DNA of 64,000 bases from an uncultured Rubripirellula sp. (GCA_938075415.1 CALJHC010000003.1:930001-994000), one strand, 5' to 3'. Numbered from the stretch's first letter, positions 1 through 10,099 are shown. Notes: a model not told the origin generated them from the letters alone. Numbers and translations are program-made.

Positions 1-295
1 AATCGCTCGACTGGGCAAATCCATAGAACGCTCGAGCCTCAACACTTGTTCGGGTGTGCAAGAATCGACGCACCAATTTCAGATCGCCCTGATAGCCCAG
101 AGAATCTCCAGAATCCTGAACCATGGGGTTCAATGCACCGTCAACTCCCAACTCATATTTCGGAAGAAAAACACCCCAAAGGCCATTACCAACTGATACG
201 TCCCATGGCCGATCAGTGATCGTGGTTTGTGCAGAAAGGCTGCTGACCAACGAAAGTGAGGCCACAGTAAGAGTGAAGATGATTACCTGGCGCAT
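1..295 (-). CDS. Secreted protein of unknown function (partial, cut by window edge)
   Basis: The minus strand is open from an ATG at 295 to the window edge, giving 98 codons with no stop, so the C-terminus is missing. Residues 1-22 form a signal peptide: Met-Arg-Gln, a hydrophobic stretch rich in Val, Leu and Ser, then SLSA before QTT, a good signal peptidase I site. The mature start contains the stretch VGNGLWGVFLPKYELGVDG and then RRFLHTRTSVEARAFYGF. The alternation of polar and aromatic residues would suit an outer-membrane beta-strand protein, but this is only an inference. I do not recognise the family. A gene call that requires a stop codon would miss it. Confidence 0.6.
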   Translation of the reverse strand, partial: MRQVIIFTLTVASLSLVSSLSAQTTITDRPWDVSVGNGLWGVFLPKYELGVDGALNPMVQDSGDSLGYQGDLKLVRRFLHTRTSVEARAFYGFAQSSD

Positions 296-677
296 CCGTG
301 TAGAACCAATAGCGAATGAGAAGAATCCGTTTCATTTTTCGATATCGAGTCGTTGAGTATCAAGCTTTCAACGGATCTCTAACAAAGGATCAGATTGACT
401 AATGCCGACTGTGCAAAATGAACGGTCAGTAAAAAAGAACCGGGCAGAGAAGATGGGAGGTCTGTGCGGATTAAACAGAAATTCTCGAATAGAAAAGCCG
501 CCTGCCTAACTACACACGAAGCTCTTTCCGAGGATGATCCAGATGCGAAACTGACGCAAACCATCAAAGAGGGAGACAAAGAATCCAAGCTGAAGAAAAC
601 TGATCACCTGTACCCAAATGTGCGGTGACAAAAACCGGTATCAAAGAGCAATGCGAGAAAGCGAAGCCACCTGTTAA
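296..677. other. Intergenic region with one doubtful small reading frame
   Basis: This holds the upstream region of the left-edge secreted protein and the downstream side of the SRAP gene. One plus-strand frame is open from 422 to a TGA ending at 628. A GTG at 464 is preceded by GGGAGG at 455-460, which is only 3 nt away. Its translation would be hydrophilic and rich in Lys, Asp and Glu (KEGDKESKLKK near the end). It could be a 54-residue protein or a gene remnant. I cannot support it strongly and see nothing else here. Confidence 0.25.
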
Positions 678-1406
678 TCAGAACAGTCGTTGCTGGACTT
701 CTCTTTGCTGCCTTTCCTCAGCCCCTTCGAGACACTGCGGACCCTCGTTACTAACCTGATTCACAAAGGTTGACACCGGTCGCTTGCAAAGTGGTTCCTG
801 CGAACTTGTCCGTAATAAATCTCTCAAGATTGACAGTTGCTGAATACTTGGGTCCAGCCACGTTTCATACTCAGAAGAATCCAAAATCACCGGCATCCGA
901 TCGTGTAAATCAGAGATCGCATCACTTGCTGTTTTGGTCAGGATGGCAAAACTGCGGGCAGCACCTTCGCCAATCCCATGCTTGATCGGTTCTTCCCATA
1001 AGCCAGCCATGACAAACGGCTTTTGATGGGCGGACTCAATAAAATATGGATAACGTCGCCTCCCCTCTCTTTTCCATTCAAAGAATCCATCGGTCAAAAC
1101 AAGACAGCGTCGCTTTGTGAAGGCATCTTTAAAAGTTGGCTTCAACTCTACGGTTTCTGACCTCGCATTGATCAGGCCAGAACCGCTTGCATGGTCAGCC
1201 GACCATGATGGTAATACACCCCAACGCAGCTCCGAGATTGAGACCGGCGAGCTCCTCTCCGCTTTCACCAGAACGGGCACATTTTGGGTTGGTGCGATGT
1301 TAAAACGCCCGACATGTTCAACCGATTGAATCTCGTCGACAAATCCTGGAAAGTGCTGTTGTGCCCAATTCGCAATTGGTGTCTGTAAGCAAAATCGTCC
1401 GCACAC
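678..1406 (-). CDS. SOS response-associated peptidase (SRAP/YedK/HMCES family)
   Basis: SRAP proteins cross-link through an N-terminal Cys to abasic sites in single-stranded DNA and protect them during replication. The Cys must be residue 2, exposed once Met is removed. The GTG at 1406 gives MCGRF at the N-terminus and has GAGAGG a few bases upstream. A longer reading from TTG at 1430 would bury the Cys and is rejected. The other family residues are present: Asn80 in LINARSET, Glu110 in DGFFEWKRE and His168 in LHDRMP. Length is 242 aa, normal for the family. It is a single gene with no SOS partner beside it, but dnaE2 lies 4.4 kb away. The Gln/Arg/Glu-rich tail after about residue 220 looks disordered. 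Confidence 0.93.
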   Translation of the reverse strand: MCGRFCLQTPIANWAQQHFPGFVDEIQSVEHVGRFNIAPTQNVPVLVKAERSSPVSISELRWGVLPSWSADHASGSGLINARSETVELKPTFKDAFTKRRCLVLTDGFFEWKREGRRRYPYFIESAHQKPFVMAGLWEEPIKHGIGEGAARSFAILTKTASDAISDLHDRMPVILDSSEYETWLDPSIQQLSILRDLLRTSSQEPLCKRPVSTFVNQVSNEGPQCLEGAEERQQREVQQRLF

Positions 1407-1827
1407 CCTAACAACCCTCTCGAAAATCAAAGATTACGTTTGCCCATGTAAATTCTTCATCCGCAGTTTACTACAGTCGATCGATGATGCTGTAGCAAAC
1501 TGCAACAGTTACCAGCAGCGAGTTCGGAGGATTGATCGACACAATCGAAATCAGAACAAATGAAACCAATTACCTGAGAGAGAGTGACAGGGATAAAGGT
1601 TGAGGGGGGGGTAGAGACTAGTGATCGGGGATCATGCCTCGAACAGATGCATATCGTTATATTCTTGAGTTTCACCAAAATGAAAAAAGATCGGGGCGGT
1701 ACCGCCTCCAGCACCGCCCCGATGTATTTGAGGAAAGATGATTCAATTTTGGGGATGAGACTCATCGATCCTCTATGAAATCGATAAGCAAATTCGGTGC
1801 CAACCTTGTGATCAACGTAGAAACTAC
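1407..1827. other. Intergenic region with a terminator
   Basis: About 420 bases lie between the SRAP start and the stop of the DUF4432 gene, both on the minus strand. The one clear element is the terminator at 1690-1723. The rest has no reading frame with a credible protein. Confidence 0.5.
1684..1723 (-). terminator. Rho-independent terminator after the DUF4432 gene
   Basis: A perfect 11-bp stem pairs 1690-1700 (ATCGGGGCGGT) with 1713-1723 (ACCGCCCCGAT) around a 12-nt loop. Read on the minus strand, the stem is followed by CTTTTTTC. It lies about 105 bases past the stop of the DUF4432 gene, so it should end that transcript before the SRAP gene. Confidence 0.85.
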
Positions 1828-3105
1828 TTAATCAAAATCGGGAATGGAGGGCGGATCTTTTTTTATCTCAGGAACTCGGCCCGCCATGATCTTGTTAACC
1901 CCCCCGATCGCTGCATTAATTTCCCGAGAGTCTGATAGCAGGCTGTATTCCAGCTCGAAGGCAACCGACTCACCTGCTGCGAGTTGCGGTACTCTTCCGA
2001 AATGTCTTTCCACCCTTCGATTAAAGGGATAACCGGTTCCTGGCTCAATCCCCGTGACATAACCGTCAGCCAAAGCTGCCGTATTTTTCCAGATCGTTAG
2101 ATAGGGAAGCGAACTGGTGGACCATCTCATCAATGCCCCAAGTTCTTTTTCGGCATTGTGAATGACAACACTTGTCATTCCGCCATCGTCACTCCATGGC
2201 TCGACCAAGTAAACTTGTTCGACGAAACCTTGTGTCGGCCTCAGGTAGGTGTCGTAAGAGGAGACAGAGTCAGCCGCATGCTGATTCATCGGAAGAACAC
2301 TTTTTGCTGGAATCACCACTTTGGCATTTTCATCCAAAAGTGGTGATCCAAAATTTGTGTGGTAGATGATCTGATACTCTTGCTTGGATGCGCCGACATT
2401 CTCAATCGTCTCAAGCAAGCGGAATTGCTTTAGCTTGGGCAACATATGGATTTCCGTAACAAGTCGCAATTGAGGACCATAAAACATTCGTTCCTCTACG
2501 ACCCCTCGTAACCTAAGGTCATAGGGAGGTTGATCGTTAATAATGAGTTCAACCTCTGAAGCCGGGATATTGCCAACTCGCCCATGCAAAGTCAGGTTCA
2601 ACTCATTGGTATCTCCGGTATTTGTCCGCATCACATCCGTTCCTGGGTGTCCTGCAAACTCAATCCCACATCGGGTCATCCACTCGTTAAAACCAAATAA
2701 CCAACCGAGACCTCCTCGACTCTCCAGATCCATCAAATTTGGATGGACTAATTCTTTCACGGGAGAATCCCAGCCAAACACCCGCTTACCGTTGCCTGTT
2801 TGTTCAACACTTAAAATACTCATGCCTCGGGTAGGAACGACCGTTACATGCAATTCACCATTGTCGAGAGTGATTACTTGCACACCCTCCTGTGTCCCAC
2901 CTCGAAGAGTCTTCAATCTGACTTGCCAACCATTAGAAATGGCAACTGGCAGATTCTCACTCAGATCGAATGAATCGAGCTGAATTGAGTCCCCTGAATT
3001 GGTGAATACAAAACGTTTCTCTTCAGATCTCACGGTGCCAAAACTCACCATGGCTAGAAAGGTAGCGAAGATTGGGTAAAAGAACATTTTTTTTCCCAGA
3101 CACAT
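1828..3105 (-). CDS. Exported DUF4432 (aldose 1-epimerase-fold) protein
   Basis: This 425-aa protein resembles the DUF4432 family, which has the galactose-mutarotase beta-sandwich fold. Family cues are VVPTRGMSI near residue 90, GFNEWMTRCGIEFAGHPG near 140, LHGRVGNIPA near 175, and HTNFGSPLL near 250. The N-terminus (FFYPIFATFLAMVSFGTVRSEE) is a signal peptide, so the protein should act in the periplasm or at the cell surface, probably on a sugar or sugar derivative; no substrate can be named. GAGG lies 9-10 nt before the ATG at 3105, and a second ATG at 3087 is possible. It stands alone with its own terminator. Confidence 0.85.
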   Translation of the reverse strand: MCLGKKMFFYPIFATFLAMVSFGTVRSEEKRFVFTNSGDSIQLDSFDLSENLPVAISNGWQVRLKTLRGGTQEGVQVITLDNGELHVTVVPTRGMSILSVEQTGNGKRVFGWDSPVKELVHPNLMDLESRGGLGWLFGFNEWMTRCGIEFAGHPGTDVMRTNTGDTNELNLTLHGRVGNIPASEVELIINDQPPYDLRLRGVVEERMFYGPQLRLVTEIHMLPKLKQFRLLETIENVGASKQEYQIIYHTNFGSPLLDENAKVVIPAKSVLPMNQHAADSVSSYDTYLRPTQGFVEQVYLVEPWSDDGGMTSVVIHNAEKELGALMRWSTSSLPYLTIWKNTAALADGYVTGIEPGTGYPFNRRVERHFGRVPQLAAGESVAFELEYSLLSDSREINAAIGGVNKIMAGRVPEIKKDPPSIPDFD

Positions 3106-3553
3106 TACTCAGCACCTCACCCAAGAGAATCACGTTAGTAAAAATCAATGCTTGCTTCAGCTGTAAAGCAGGAACTTGCCGGCGAAGAGCAGCAACCGAA
3201 GCAAACCGCAAGTCTGAACCCACTCATCGCGAGTCATGTTTGCAATCCATGCCATCAATATCTCGACTACTCGTACCATAAATTCCACTGCGACAACGGT
3301 GATGAGACTGAATTGAACGTCCCGAACGCTGCAAACATAGGCACGGAAGAATCAGCATATCTAATTTTCTCGTAGCGATTTGGGGTTAATGGCGATCTGG
3401 CGGGCCTTTTTCATCGACTCGGTGAAGGCCAACGGAATCAGTTGTGAGTACAGTGGTTGCGATCCAGCGAACGAACATCAGAATAAGAATCGATCAAAAG
3501 CCCTACTTTTCAATAGGGCTATCTAGCCAACCATCACAAGATGCGGTTAACCC
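3106..3553. other. Intergenic region between divergent genes
   Basis: This is the shared upstream region of the DUF4432 gene (minus) and trkH (plus). A short hairpin pairs AGCCCTA (3499-3505) with TAGGGCT (3514-3520) about 34 bases before the trkH start. It might be a leader hairpin or an operator. I see no gene or tRNA. Confidence 0.4.
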
Positions 3554-5167
3554 TTGAACTACCCGCTATTATTCAGACTGCTCGGGACTATCTGCCTTCT
3601 GATTGGCGGATCGATGCTTTTCAGCCTGCCTTTCACGATTCCAGCCTTATCGGGAGGCTCTGATACATCCCTGGCGTTTGAACAAAGAGGTGCCTTCGCG
3701 TTGCTGAAAAGCATGTCGATTTGTATTGCAATCGGTCTCTCGCTGCGATGGATCGGAAGGCGAGAAACACGTGGCGCACTCTATCAAAAAGAGGCAATGG
3801 CCGTGGTTGGCCTAAGCTGGATTCTAGCGACCGTGTTGGGGGCTCTCCCCTTCTACCTCAGCCAGACTGAGACCGAACCGGGTCAGTCAATCACTTTTAT
3901 TGAGTCTTTGTTCGAATCGCAGTCAGGATTCAGCACAACGGGAGCAACGATCTTAACCGACCTTGAATCTCAAGAGGCGGTTCCACGATGTATCTTATTT
4001 TGGCGGTCCTGGACTCATTTTTTGGGTGGGTTGGGAATTGTGGTTTTATTTGTTGCGATCCTCGGCCAAGGTTCGGCGGGTAAAGCAATGATGCGCGCCG
4101 AAATGCCCGGCCCAAACAAAGAGGGCAGCATACCGAGAATGCAGCATGCTGCGCTTGTATTCGCGTCAATCTATGTTGGCCTTAATCTGATTCTCTTGTT
4201 GATCTACATGATTGAAGGGATGACATTCTTTGACGCCGCTTGCCACGCATTCGGAACCATGGCAACCGGTGGATTCAGCACCTACAACGCGAGCCTTGGT
4301 CACTTTGATAGCGGCGTGATCGAGTACACCACGATTGCATTCATGATTCTTGCTGGCACGAACTTCACGCTTCTCTACCTAACCTTATTGGGTGGACCCA
4401 AGAAGCTGATGGCGGATAGTGAATTTCGAATTTACATAGGGATTATCATCGCCGTTACCGCGGGAGTTATTTTTTTTGGCATGCGTGCGAACGACGATCA
4501 GTTTGATACGCTGAGCCAAGGATTCAGAACCGGACTCTTTCAGGTTGTCTCCATCTTGACAACAACTGGATACGGCACAGCGAACTTTGATCAGTGGAAT
4601 GCTTTCGGACGAGGGGTACTGCTATTGCTGATGTTCGTTGGGGGCTGTGCCGGTAGTACGGGTGGCGGAATCAAAGTGATCCGTCACGTGCTTTTCTTCA
4701 AAGTGCTACGATTAGAAATCGAGAAATCCCATCGCCCAAGGGTTGTTCGATCATTAAGGATTGGTGGGAACTCAATTGATGAGCCAAATCTAGCCCACTC
4801 AATCGTTGTTTATTTTTCCATCATCTTGGCGCTTTTTGTTTTCTCTTGGTTGCTACTGATCACCTTTGAACCAAACACGCTCTGGCAAAGCAACAACCCT
4901 ATCATCGCAATGGATTCTCTTGGTCCCGAGGCGGAGCAGGCATTGGAATTAAGTACGCTCGAAGAAAAACTTCTCGACTCGGCGAGCGCGGTTGCCGCAA
5001 CCTTGAATAACATTGGTCCGGGACTCGGAGTCGTCGGACCTAAGAACAACTATGCAGGATTCAGCCAAGGAGCAAAGCTTCTGTTTGTATGGCTGATGAT
5101 GCTGGGGCGAGTCGAAGTATTCAGTGTCCTTGTGCTGGTCTTTCCATCATTTTGGCGACGCGTCTGA
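3554..5167 (+). CDS. trkH: TrkH-type potassium uptake protein
   Basis: TrkH/KtrB proteins are the membrane pore of sodium- or proton-linked K+ uptake and work with a TrkA/KtrA gating protein. The 537-aa sequence has the four repeated pore loops with filter Gly residues: STTGAT near residue 133, MATGGFSTY near 235, [10 protein letters not shown] near 340 and NNIGPGLG near 480. It also has [14 protein letters not shown] and the C-terminal [15 protein letters not shown]. Hydrophobic segments run through the whole protein. The start is a TTG at 3554; the ATG at 3541 is in another frame. No trkA lies next to it, so the partner must be elsewhere. Confidence 0.93.
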   Translation: MNYPLLFRLLGTICLLIGGSMLFSLPFTIPALSGGSDTSLAFEQRGAFALLKSMSICIAIGLSLRWIGRRETRGALYQKEAMAVVGLSWILATVLGALPFYLSQTETEPGQSITFIESLFESQSGFSTTGATILTDLESQEAVPRCILFWRSWTHFLGGLGIVVLFVAILGQGSAGKAMMRAEMPGPNKEGSIPRMQHAALVFASIYVGLNLILLLIYMIEGMTFFDAACHAFGTMATGGFSTYNASLGHFDSGVIEYTTIAFMILAGTNFTLLYLTLLGGPKKLMADSEFRIYIGIIIAVTAGVIFFGMRANDDQFDTLSQGFRTGLFQVVSILTTTGYGTANFDQWNAFGRGVLLLLMFVGGCAGSTGGGIKVIRHVLFFKVLRLEIEKSHRPRVVRSLRIGGNSIDEPNLAHSIVVYFSIILALFVFSWLLLITFEPNTLWQSNNPIIAMDSLGPEAEQALELSTLEEKLLDSASAVAATLNNIGPGLGVVGPKNNYAGFSQGAKLLFVWLMMLGRVEVFSVLVLVFPSFWRRV

Positions 5168-5796
5168 TTCGCAGTCAGTCTCAGACGCTGTGCTTCAACG
5201 CAATTAGCGAAGGAACAATTCAGGTCTGGTCTCACCAACAGATCTGCTGAAGAGACAGCATGCCGAGTACTCAAAAGGGCCAAAAATCAATGTGATCCAT
5301 TCGTTTTGATTGATTGCATTTTCTCTACCAGCTGGCAGCAAACATCCTTGCTAGACCTCTCATTCAGCAAATCGAATTGCTTTCGTTCTCGAGAAGACTT
5401 TTAAGCCTGAAAACCAAACGGAACCAGAGCCCGAGAGCTCAGATGATTGGAGTGGCATGATTAGGTACCACGAGGTTCTTTTCTTCATTTCCATTTCACG
5501 AAATAACTCTTCTTCTTCAGAGCCTTTTGGATTACCCGCCCGCTCTTCAAAAATTCACCTCGAATTCAGCGAAAGCTGCAAAATAGCCATGTCACCCAGC
5601 GATACCTCGAACGGACAAAGTCCCAATTGCTTTCAGATCGCTGCATTTCAATTCTCTGCCTTGATCCCCTTTGCCCGAGCCATTGGATAACAAGAGAGAT
5701 GCTTGATTGATAATCATTGCATCGCCATTGCAACAGGAACGCGGCGAAAGTATGGTGTACACCCTTACACCATCGTCCACCCGCTGCTCAGTATGA
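5168..5796. other. Intergenic region upstream of dnaE2
   Basis: About 630 bases without a convincing gene. A 77-codon frame at 5457-5690 has no family-like feature and I do not accept it. The one notable element is the dyad at 5752-5773. Confidence 0.5.
5752..5773. promoter_or_regulatory. Perfect dyad in front of dnaE2 (possible repressor operator)
   Basis: ATGGTGTA (5752-5759) and TACACCAT (5766-5773) are perfect inverted repeats with a 6-base spacer. The right arm ends 23 bases before the dnaE2 start codon. dnaE2 genes in many bacteria are controlled by LexA. The sequence is neither the E. coli CTGT-N8-ACAG box nor the GAAC-N4-GTTC box, so a link to LexA is an inference from position. A leader hairpin is the alternative. 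Confidence 0.4.
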
Positions 5797-8700
5797 ATGC
5801 GTTACGCCGAATTACGTTGCAAAAGTAACTTTTCGTTTCTACGAGGAGCCTCACACCCGCATGAACTGATCGAGGAGGCATCTCGACTGGGATATGCGGG
5901 ACTGGCCCTCACCGATCTAGCGTCCATTAGCGGCACCGTTCGGGCTCACACCACGGCAAAAGAACTTGGTTTGCCTTTCTTGATCGGGTCGGAAGTCCAG
6001 CTAGATGAAGGACCTACATTGGTTCTCTGGCCTATCAACCGTCAAGGCTACGGGCGCCTTTGCCGGCTGATTACTCGCGGTCGTGCGAGAACAGAAAAAG
6101 GGGAGTACCAAATCACGTGGCAAGATGTTTGTGAATTGAATGATGACATCATGAGCGGGGTAGTCGCAACGAATAGCCAAGACCTCGGATCCCATGAACA
6201 ATTTACACGATTTCTGAGTGGTCCATTTCGCGATGTTTTTCATGACCGTGGTTATCTTCTTTGCGAATTACACAGCGGTGTTGATGACCACAGCGTTCTC
6301 GATCAGATGCAATCGCTTGCAAAACAGACCAACAATCGTTTGGTCGCATCAGGCAACGTTCATTACCACGAAGCAAAGCGAATGCTGGTCCACGATTGCA
6401 TCACAGCGATTCGAAACGGAACAACAATTGACTGCATCCATCGTGAAAGATTTTCAAATAGCCAGCATCACCTACGCAGCCAAGAAGAACTAAAGAAAGT
6501 TTACAAGAACTGTCCAGAAGCAATTGAACGTACGGTAGAGATCGTGGATCGCTGCAACTTCTCACTGGACGAACTGCGTTATGAATACCCCGAAGAAATT
6601 GCACCGACTGGAATGCAGCAAGTCGAGCATCTCAAACGGTTGACCTGGGAGGGCGCAAAAAAACGTTGGCCAGCTGGCGTTCCCAATCGCGTCATTGAAC
6701 TCCTCAAGCAGGAGATGCAAATCATTGAGGAGTTGCAATACGAAGCTTATTTCCTGACAGTATGGGATCTTGTTCGATTTGCTCGCGAACAAAATATCCT
6801 TTGCCAAGGTCGTGGTTCAGCAGCAAATTCCGCAGTCTGTTATTGCTTGGGCATTACCAATGTGGATCCCAGCCAATCAAGTGTACTTTTCGAACGATTC
6901 ATCAGTCGCGAACGCAATGAAGCGCCAGACATCGACGTTGATTTCGAACACCAAAGACGCGAAGAAGTGCTGCAGTATCTCTATGCCAAATACGGACGTG
7001 ACCGCGCAGGAATGACCGCAACGGTTGTCTCATACAGAACAAAAAGCGCCGTCAGGGAAGTTGGGAAATCGATTGGAATATCATCTGACACCCTCGATGC
7101 AATTACCAAACTTGGTAGCCGTGATGATAGCTTCGATGAGCAATGTCGCCGTGGAGGCCTGAACCCAGAATCGGAACTTGGTCGCCGGTTCGTTTTTCTC
7201 GTCGGAACGATCAAAGGGTTTCCCCGGCATCTCTCACAACATGTGGGAGGAATGGTCATGACTGCTGGAAAACTGTGCGAACTCTGTCCAATTGAGAATG
7301 CATCAATGGAGGGGCGTACAATAATTCAATGGAACAAAGATGATCTTGATGAGCTTGGAATCCTCAAGGTCGATATTTTGTCTCTCGGCATGCTCTCGGC
7401 ATTGCACCGCTGCCTTAATCTCGTCAAACAACACCATCACCGAGCACTCACGTTATCGACAATTCCACCTGACGACCAAGCAACGTATCGGATGATTTGT
7501 CTGGCGGACACTGTTGGTGTCTTTCAAATCGAAAGCCGAGCTCAGATGAACATGCTGCCGCGTCTTCGGCCAAAATGTTTCTATGACCTTGTGATTGAAG
7601 TAGCCATCGTTCGTCCCGGTCCAATCCAAGGAAACATGGTGCATCCCTACCTCAAAGCAAGAGAGAACCCTGCACTCGTTCAATATCCAAATGCAGCGAT
7701 AAAAACAGTGCTTGAAAAAACACTCGGGGTTCCCCTGTTCCAAGAACAAGCAATGCGACTTGCGGTGGTGGCTGCAGGCTTCACCCCGGGAGAGGCTGAT
7801 CAGCTTCGTCGAGCAATGGCCGCTTGGCGCAGGCCGGGAGTCATCGAAAAACTGAGAAACAAATTACTCGATGGAATGAAAAAGACTGGGCTATCCGAAT
7901 CTTTTGCAGAACACACCTTCAACCAAATCAGAGGATTTGGTGAATACGGATTCCCCGAATCACATGCGGCAAGTTTCGCCCTGCTAGTGTACGCCTCTTG
8001 CTATCTCAAGTGCCATTACCCGGCAGCATTCTGTGCGTCATTACTCAACAGTCAGCCCATGGGGTTTTACGCACCAGCGCAACTTGTTGCAGATGCGAAA
8101 CAACATCACGTCACCATCAAGCCTGCTGATGTGAATTACAGTGACTGGGATTGCACACTCGAAGACTTGCAATCACCTGACTCCGATCCAAACCCTGCAG
8201 AGTCTGAATATTCCCAACCTGCTGTCAGACTTGGAATGCGAACGATTGCAGGACTACGCCGAGAAATCGCCAATCAGATTATCGACAGGAGGTTGAAAAA
8301 CGGCTCTTTTCGGAACATGAATGAATTTATCCAAAGAACAAAATTCACCAAAAACACGGTCGCGCATCTGGCGGATGCCGATTTATTTGGATCACTTAAT
8401 CAGAACCGCCGAGCAGCAATCTGGGATTCCTTGGCACAGGAAGCGAACCCGATTGAACAACCACTCCTGCAACAAATCACTGATGTCGAAAACACCCCTG
8501 AAACACTGCAACCAATGTCGCTTCAGGAAGAAGTGCTCGCAGACTACCAAACAAAGGGATTGAGCCTCCGCGCACACCCGATCTCATTTATCCGAAACGA
8601 ACTGACTGCGGAGAAATGCTCAAAAATTGAAGAATTAGCAACAATGCGATCCGGAAGACACGCTCGCGTTGCTGGAATTGTCTTGGTGCGACAACGGCCG

Positions 8701-8937
8701 TCAACTGCAAAGGGAATTACTTTCGTAACGATCGAAGATGAAACCGGTCAATCAAATCTGATCTTTTACGCGGCAGTGTGGAAACGATTTCTACGCGTTG
8801 CTCAAACCAGCCATGCTTGGATCATTGACGGGAAAGTAGAAAACTCCAACGGTATTGTTCATGTTGTCGTAGGAAGACTAAGCGACCTAAGTGAGAAGAT
8901 TGAAATGAGCAATCTCAACCCACGCAACTTTCATTGA
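5797..8937 (+). CDS. dnaE2: Error-prone DNA polymerase III alpha subunit DnaE2
   Basis: DnaE2 is a C-family polymerase used for damage-induced translesion synthesis, usually with ImuA and ImuB. The 1046-aa length and the short form fit DnaE2 better than replicative DnaE1 (about 1150 aa). An N-terminal PHP domain starts at YAELRCKSNFSFLRGAS. The polymerase core shows GRGSAANSAV near residue 345 and PDIDVDFEHQRREEV near 377 with catalytic Asp residues. Later come the finger and helix-hairpin-helix regions (GFGEYGFPESHAASFA), and the C-terminus holds an OB fold (ARVAGIVLVRQRPSTAKG, then FVTIEDETG). No imuA or imuB lies beside it. The start has no clear ribosome binding site. Confidence 0.95.
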   Translation: MRYAELRCKSNFSFLRGASHPHELIEEASRLGYAGLALTDLASISGTVRAHTTAKELGLPFLIGSEVQLDEGPTLVLWPINRQGYGRLCRLITRGRARTEKGEYQITWQDVCELNDDIMSGVVATNSQDLGSHEQFTRFLSGPFRDVFHDRGYLLCELHSGVDDHSVLDQMQSLAKQTNNRLVASGNVHYHEAKRMLVHDCITAIRNGTTIDCIHRERFSNSQHHLRSQEELKKVYKNCPEAIERTVEIVDRCNFSLDELRYEYPEEIAPTGMQQVEHLKRLTWEGAKKRWPAGVPNRVIELLKQEMQIIEELQYEAYFLTVWDLVRFAREQNILCQGRGSAANSAVCYCLGITNVDPSQSSVLFERFISRERNEAPDIDVDFEHQRREEVLQYLYAKYGRDRAGMTATVVSYRTKSAVREVGKSIGISSDTLDAITKLGSRDDSFDEQCRRGGLNPESELGRRFVFLVGTIKGFPRHLSQHVGGMVMTAGKLCELCPIENASMEGRTIIQWNKDDLDELGILKVDILSLGMLSALHRCLNLVKQHHHRALTLSTIPPDDQATYRMICLADTVGVFQIESRAQMNMLPRLRPKCFYDLVIEVAIVRPGPIQGNMVHPYLKARENPALVQYPNAAIKTVLEKTLGVPLFQEQAMRLAVVAAGFTPGEADQLRRAMAAWRRPGVIEKLRNKLLDGMKKTGLSESFAEHTFNQIRGFGEYGFPESHAASFALLVYASCYLKCHYPAAFCASLLNSQPMGFYAPAQLVADAKQHHVTIKPADVNYSDWDCTLEDLQSPDSDPNPAESEYSQPAVRLGMRTIAGLRREIANQIIDRRLKNGSFRNMNEFIQRTKFTKNTVAHLADADLFGSLNQNRRAAIWDSLAQEANPIEQPLLQQITDVENTPETLQPMSLQEEVLADYQTKGLSLRAHPISFIRNELTAEKCSKIEELATMRSGRHARVAGIVLVRQRPSTAKGITFVTIEDETGQSNLIFYAAVWKRFLRVAQTSHAWIIDGKVENSNGIVHVVVGRLSDLSEKIEMSNLNPRNFH

Positions 8938-8981
8938 AAACAAGAACCTAATGAAAAACACCAAAGACAAGACGATCCAAG

Positions 8982-9722
8982 CTACAACACATTAGGAGCT
9001 ACCAATCGTTTTGTACGGTAGGACTGCACATTTGATACATGCCATTGACCCTGACCTTTGCTGTCCACGATGTAATCAAGGGTCATGCTTATTTTCGTGT
9101 CCGACCCTCCTGACGGATCCATTAACACCAATTCTGCGTGTTGATTTTTATAACGGGTGTACAATCGAGTGGGCTTGTCGAATACCCACTCTGCTCCGGG
9201 ACCACGTTTACGAATGGATTCATTTACGCCACTTCCCTTGAACTGCTCGTAATTCTCTCGGGCCTGTTCTGCGCCCTGATAATGTTCTTCCAAAGACATC
9301 GTAGGATCCATGCGGTTCACATAATCCTTCTGTAACTCCATTGCGAACTCGGTCTCTCCCATTGCGACGACATCAATGTAGATCAAGGCAAATTTCTCTG
9401 CCTGCTGAGCAAGCATCATTGTTTTGAACCAAGGCATGAAAAAACTGCAGGATCCAAAACCAATCGCGAGACAGATACCCAGTTTTGCGGGCTTGATCCC
9501 CAGAGGTTCGGGACCGCTAAATTTTCTCAGTGCGAAAAACCCCAGAAAGACAGATAAGAACGAAATAGTGATCAGGGGTTGGCCGATTAAACCGAGACAA
9601 CTCAGCGCCCCAAGAATCAAACAGAAGTAGCCAGAGATTCGAAGCGGTGCGACATCCGATTCGTCGCCCTCATAACCCGCTTCGGCATTCATTTTGGGAA
9701 TCAGTGGGTCCATACCTAGCAA
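8982..9722 (-). CDS. Membrane protein of unknown function
   Basis: The 246-aa protein starts with an acidic stretch of about 25 residues. Three hydrophobic segments follow: ISGYFCLILGALSCLGLIG, ITISFLSVFLGFFAL, and a segment around LAIGFGSCSFFMPW. This layout resembles DUF4190-type planctomycete membrane proteins. The C-terminal 140 residues are hydrophilic and would form a soluble domain, with a basic stretch near LYTRYKNQHAELVLMDPSGG. I know no function. The ATG at 9713 is an alternative start to 9722. It converges with dnaE2 with a 44-base gap. Confidence 0.6.
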   Translation of the reverse strand: MLGMDPLIPKMNAEAGYEGDESDVAPLRISGYFCLILGALSCLGLIGQPLITISFLSVFLGFFALRKFSGPEPLGIKPAKLGICLAIGFGSCSFFMPWFKTMMLAQQAEKFALIYIDVVAMGETEFAMELQKDYVNRMDPTMSLEEHYQGAEQARENYEQFKGSGVNESIRKRGPGAEWVFDKPTRLYTRYKNQHAELVLMDPSGGSDTKISMTLDYIVDSKGQGQWHVSNVQSYRTKRLVAPNVL

Positions 9723-10099
9723 AGCCTTGGAACAGTTCGAGTTGAGTCAGGAGGTTAGAACAGGATCCCAATAATCGAGAAACACTGTCACTTCTATGGT
9801 TCTTGATTTACCGCTTTTCGTTTGAGATCCATGACCCCAAATCGAATACCAGATGCTGAGATTCGTTAATCTCTCCGCCTTCAGGAATCATGAATGTATT
9901 CGAAGGCAAAAAAACAGCGTTCTTCCCAAGATTCTGGAGCACCAAGTTATGGCAGAGGACCGACCCTGCGGGTTGCCACCAGAATCGTATCCAATGTAAC
10001 TACAGGATGAGCGTACGCAGCAAATCAGCAGACGGTTTCAGGTAAATCACGGGCATTTCATCAAAATCTACCCTGTGATCACGCTTCCTCCACTGAATC
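9723..10099. other. Intergenic region, nothing recognised
   Basis: About 377 bases between two minus-strand genes. I see no gene, strong hairpin or T-run that would make a terminator for lpxB. Confidence 0.4.

Noticed and set aside
1457-1765. A 102-codon minus-strand frame
   Set aside because: It contains the terminator stem of the DUF4432 gene and has no family-like sequence.
5457-5690. A 77-codon plus-strand frame upstream of dnaE2
   Set aside because: Irregular composition with many Ser and Phe, no ribosome binding site and no recognisable motif.
5797-8937. Calling this gene the replicative DnaE
   Set aside because: Length of 1046 aa, the short C-terminus and the PDIDVDFEH motif fit DnaE2.
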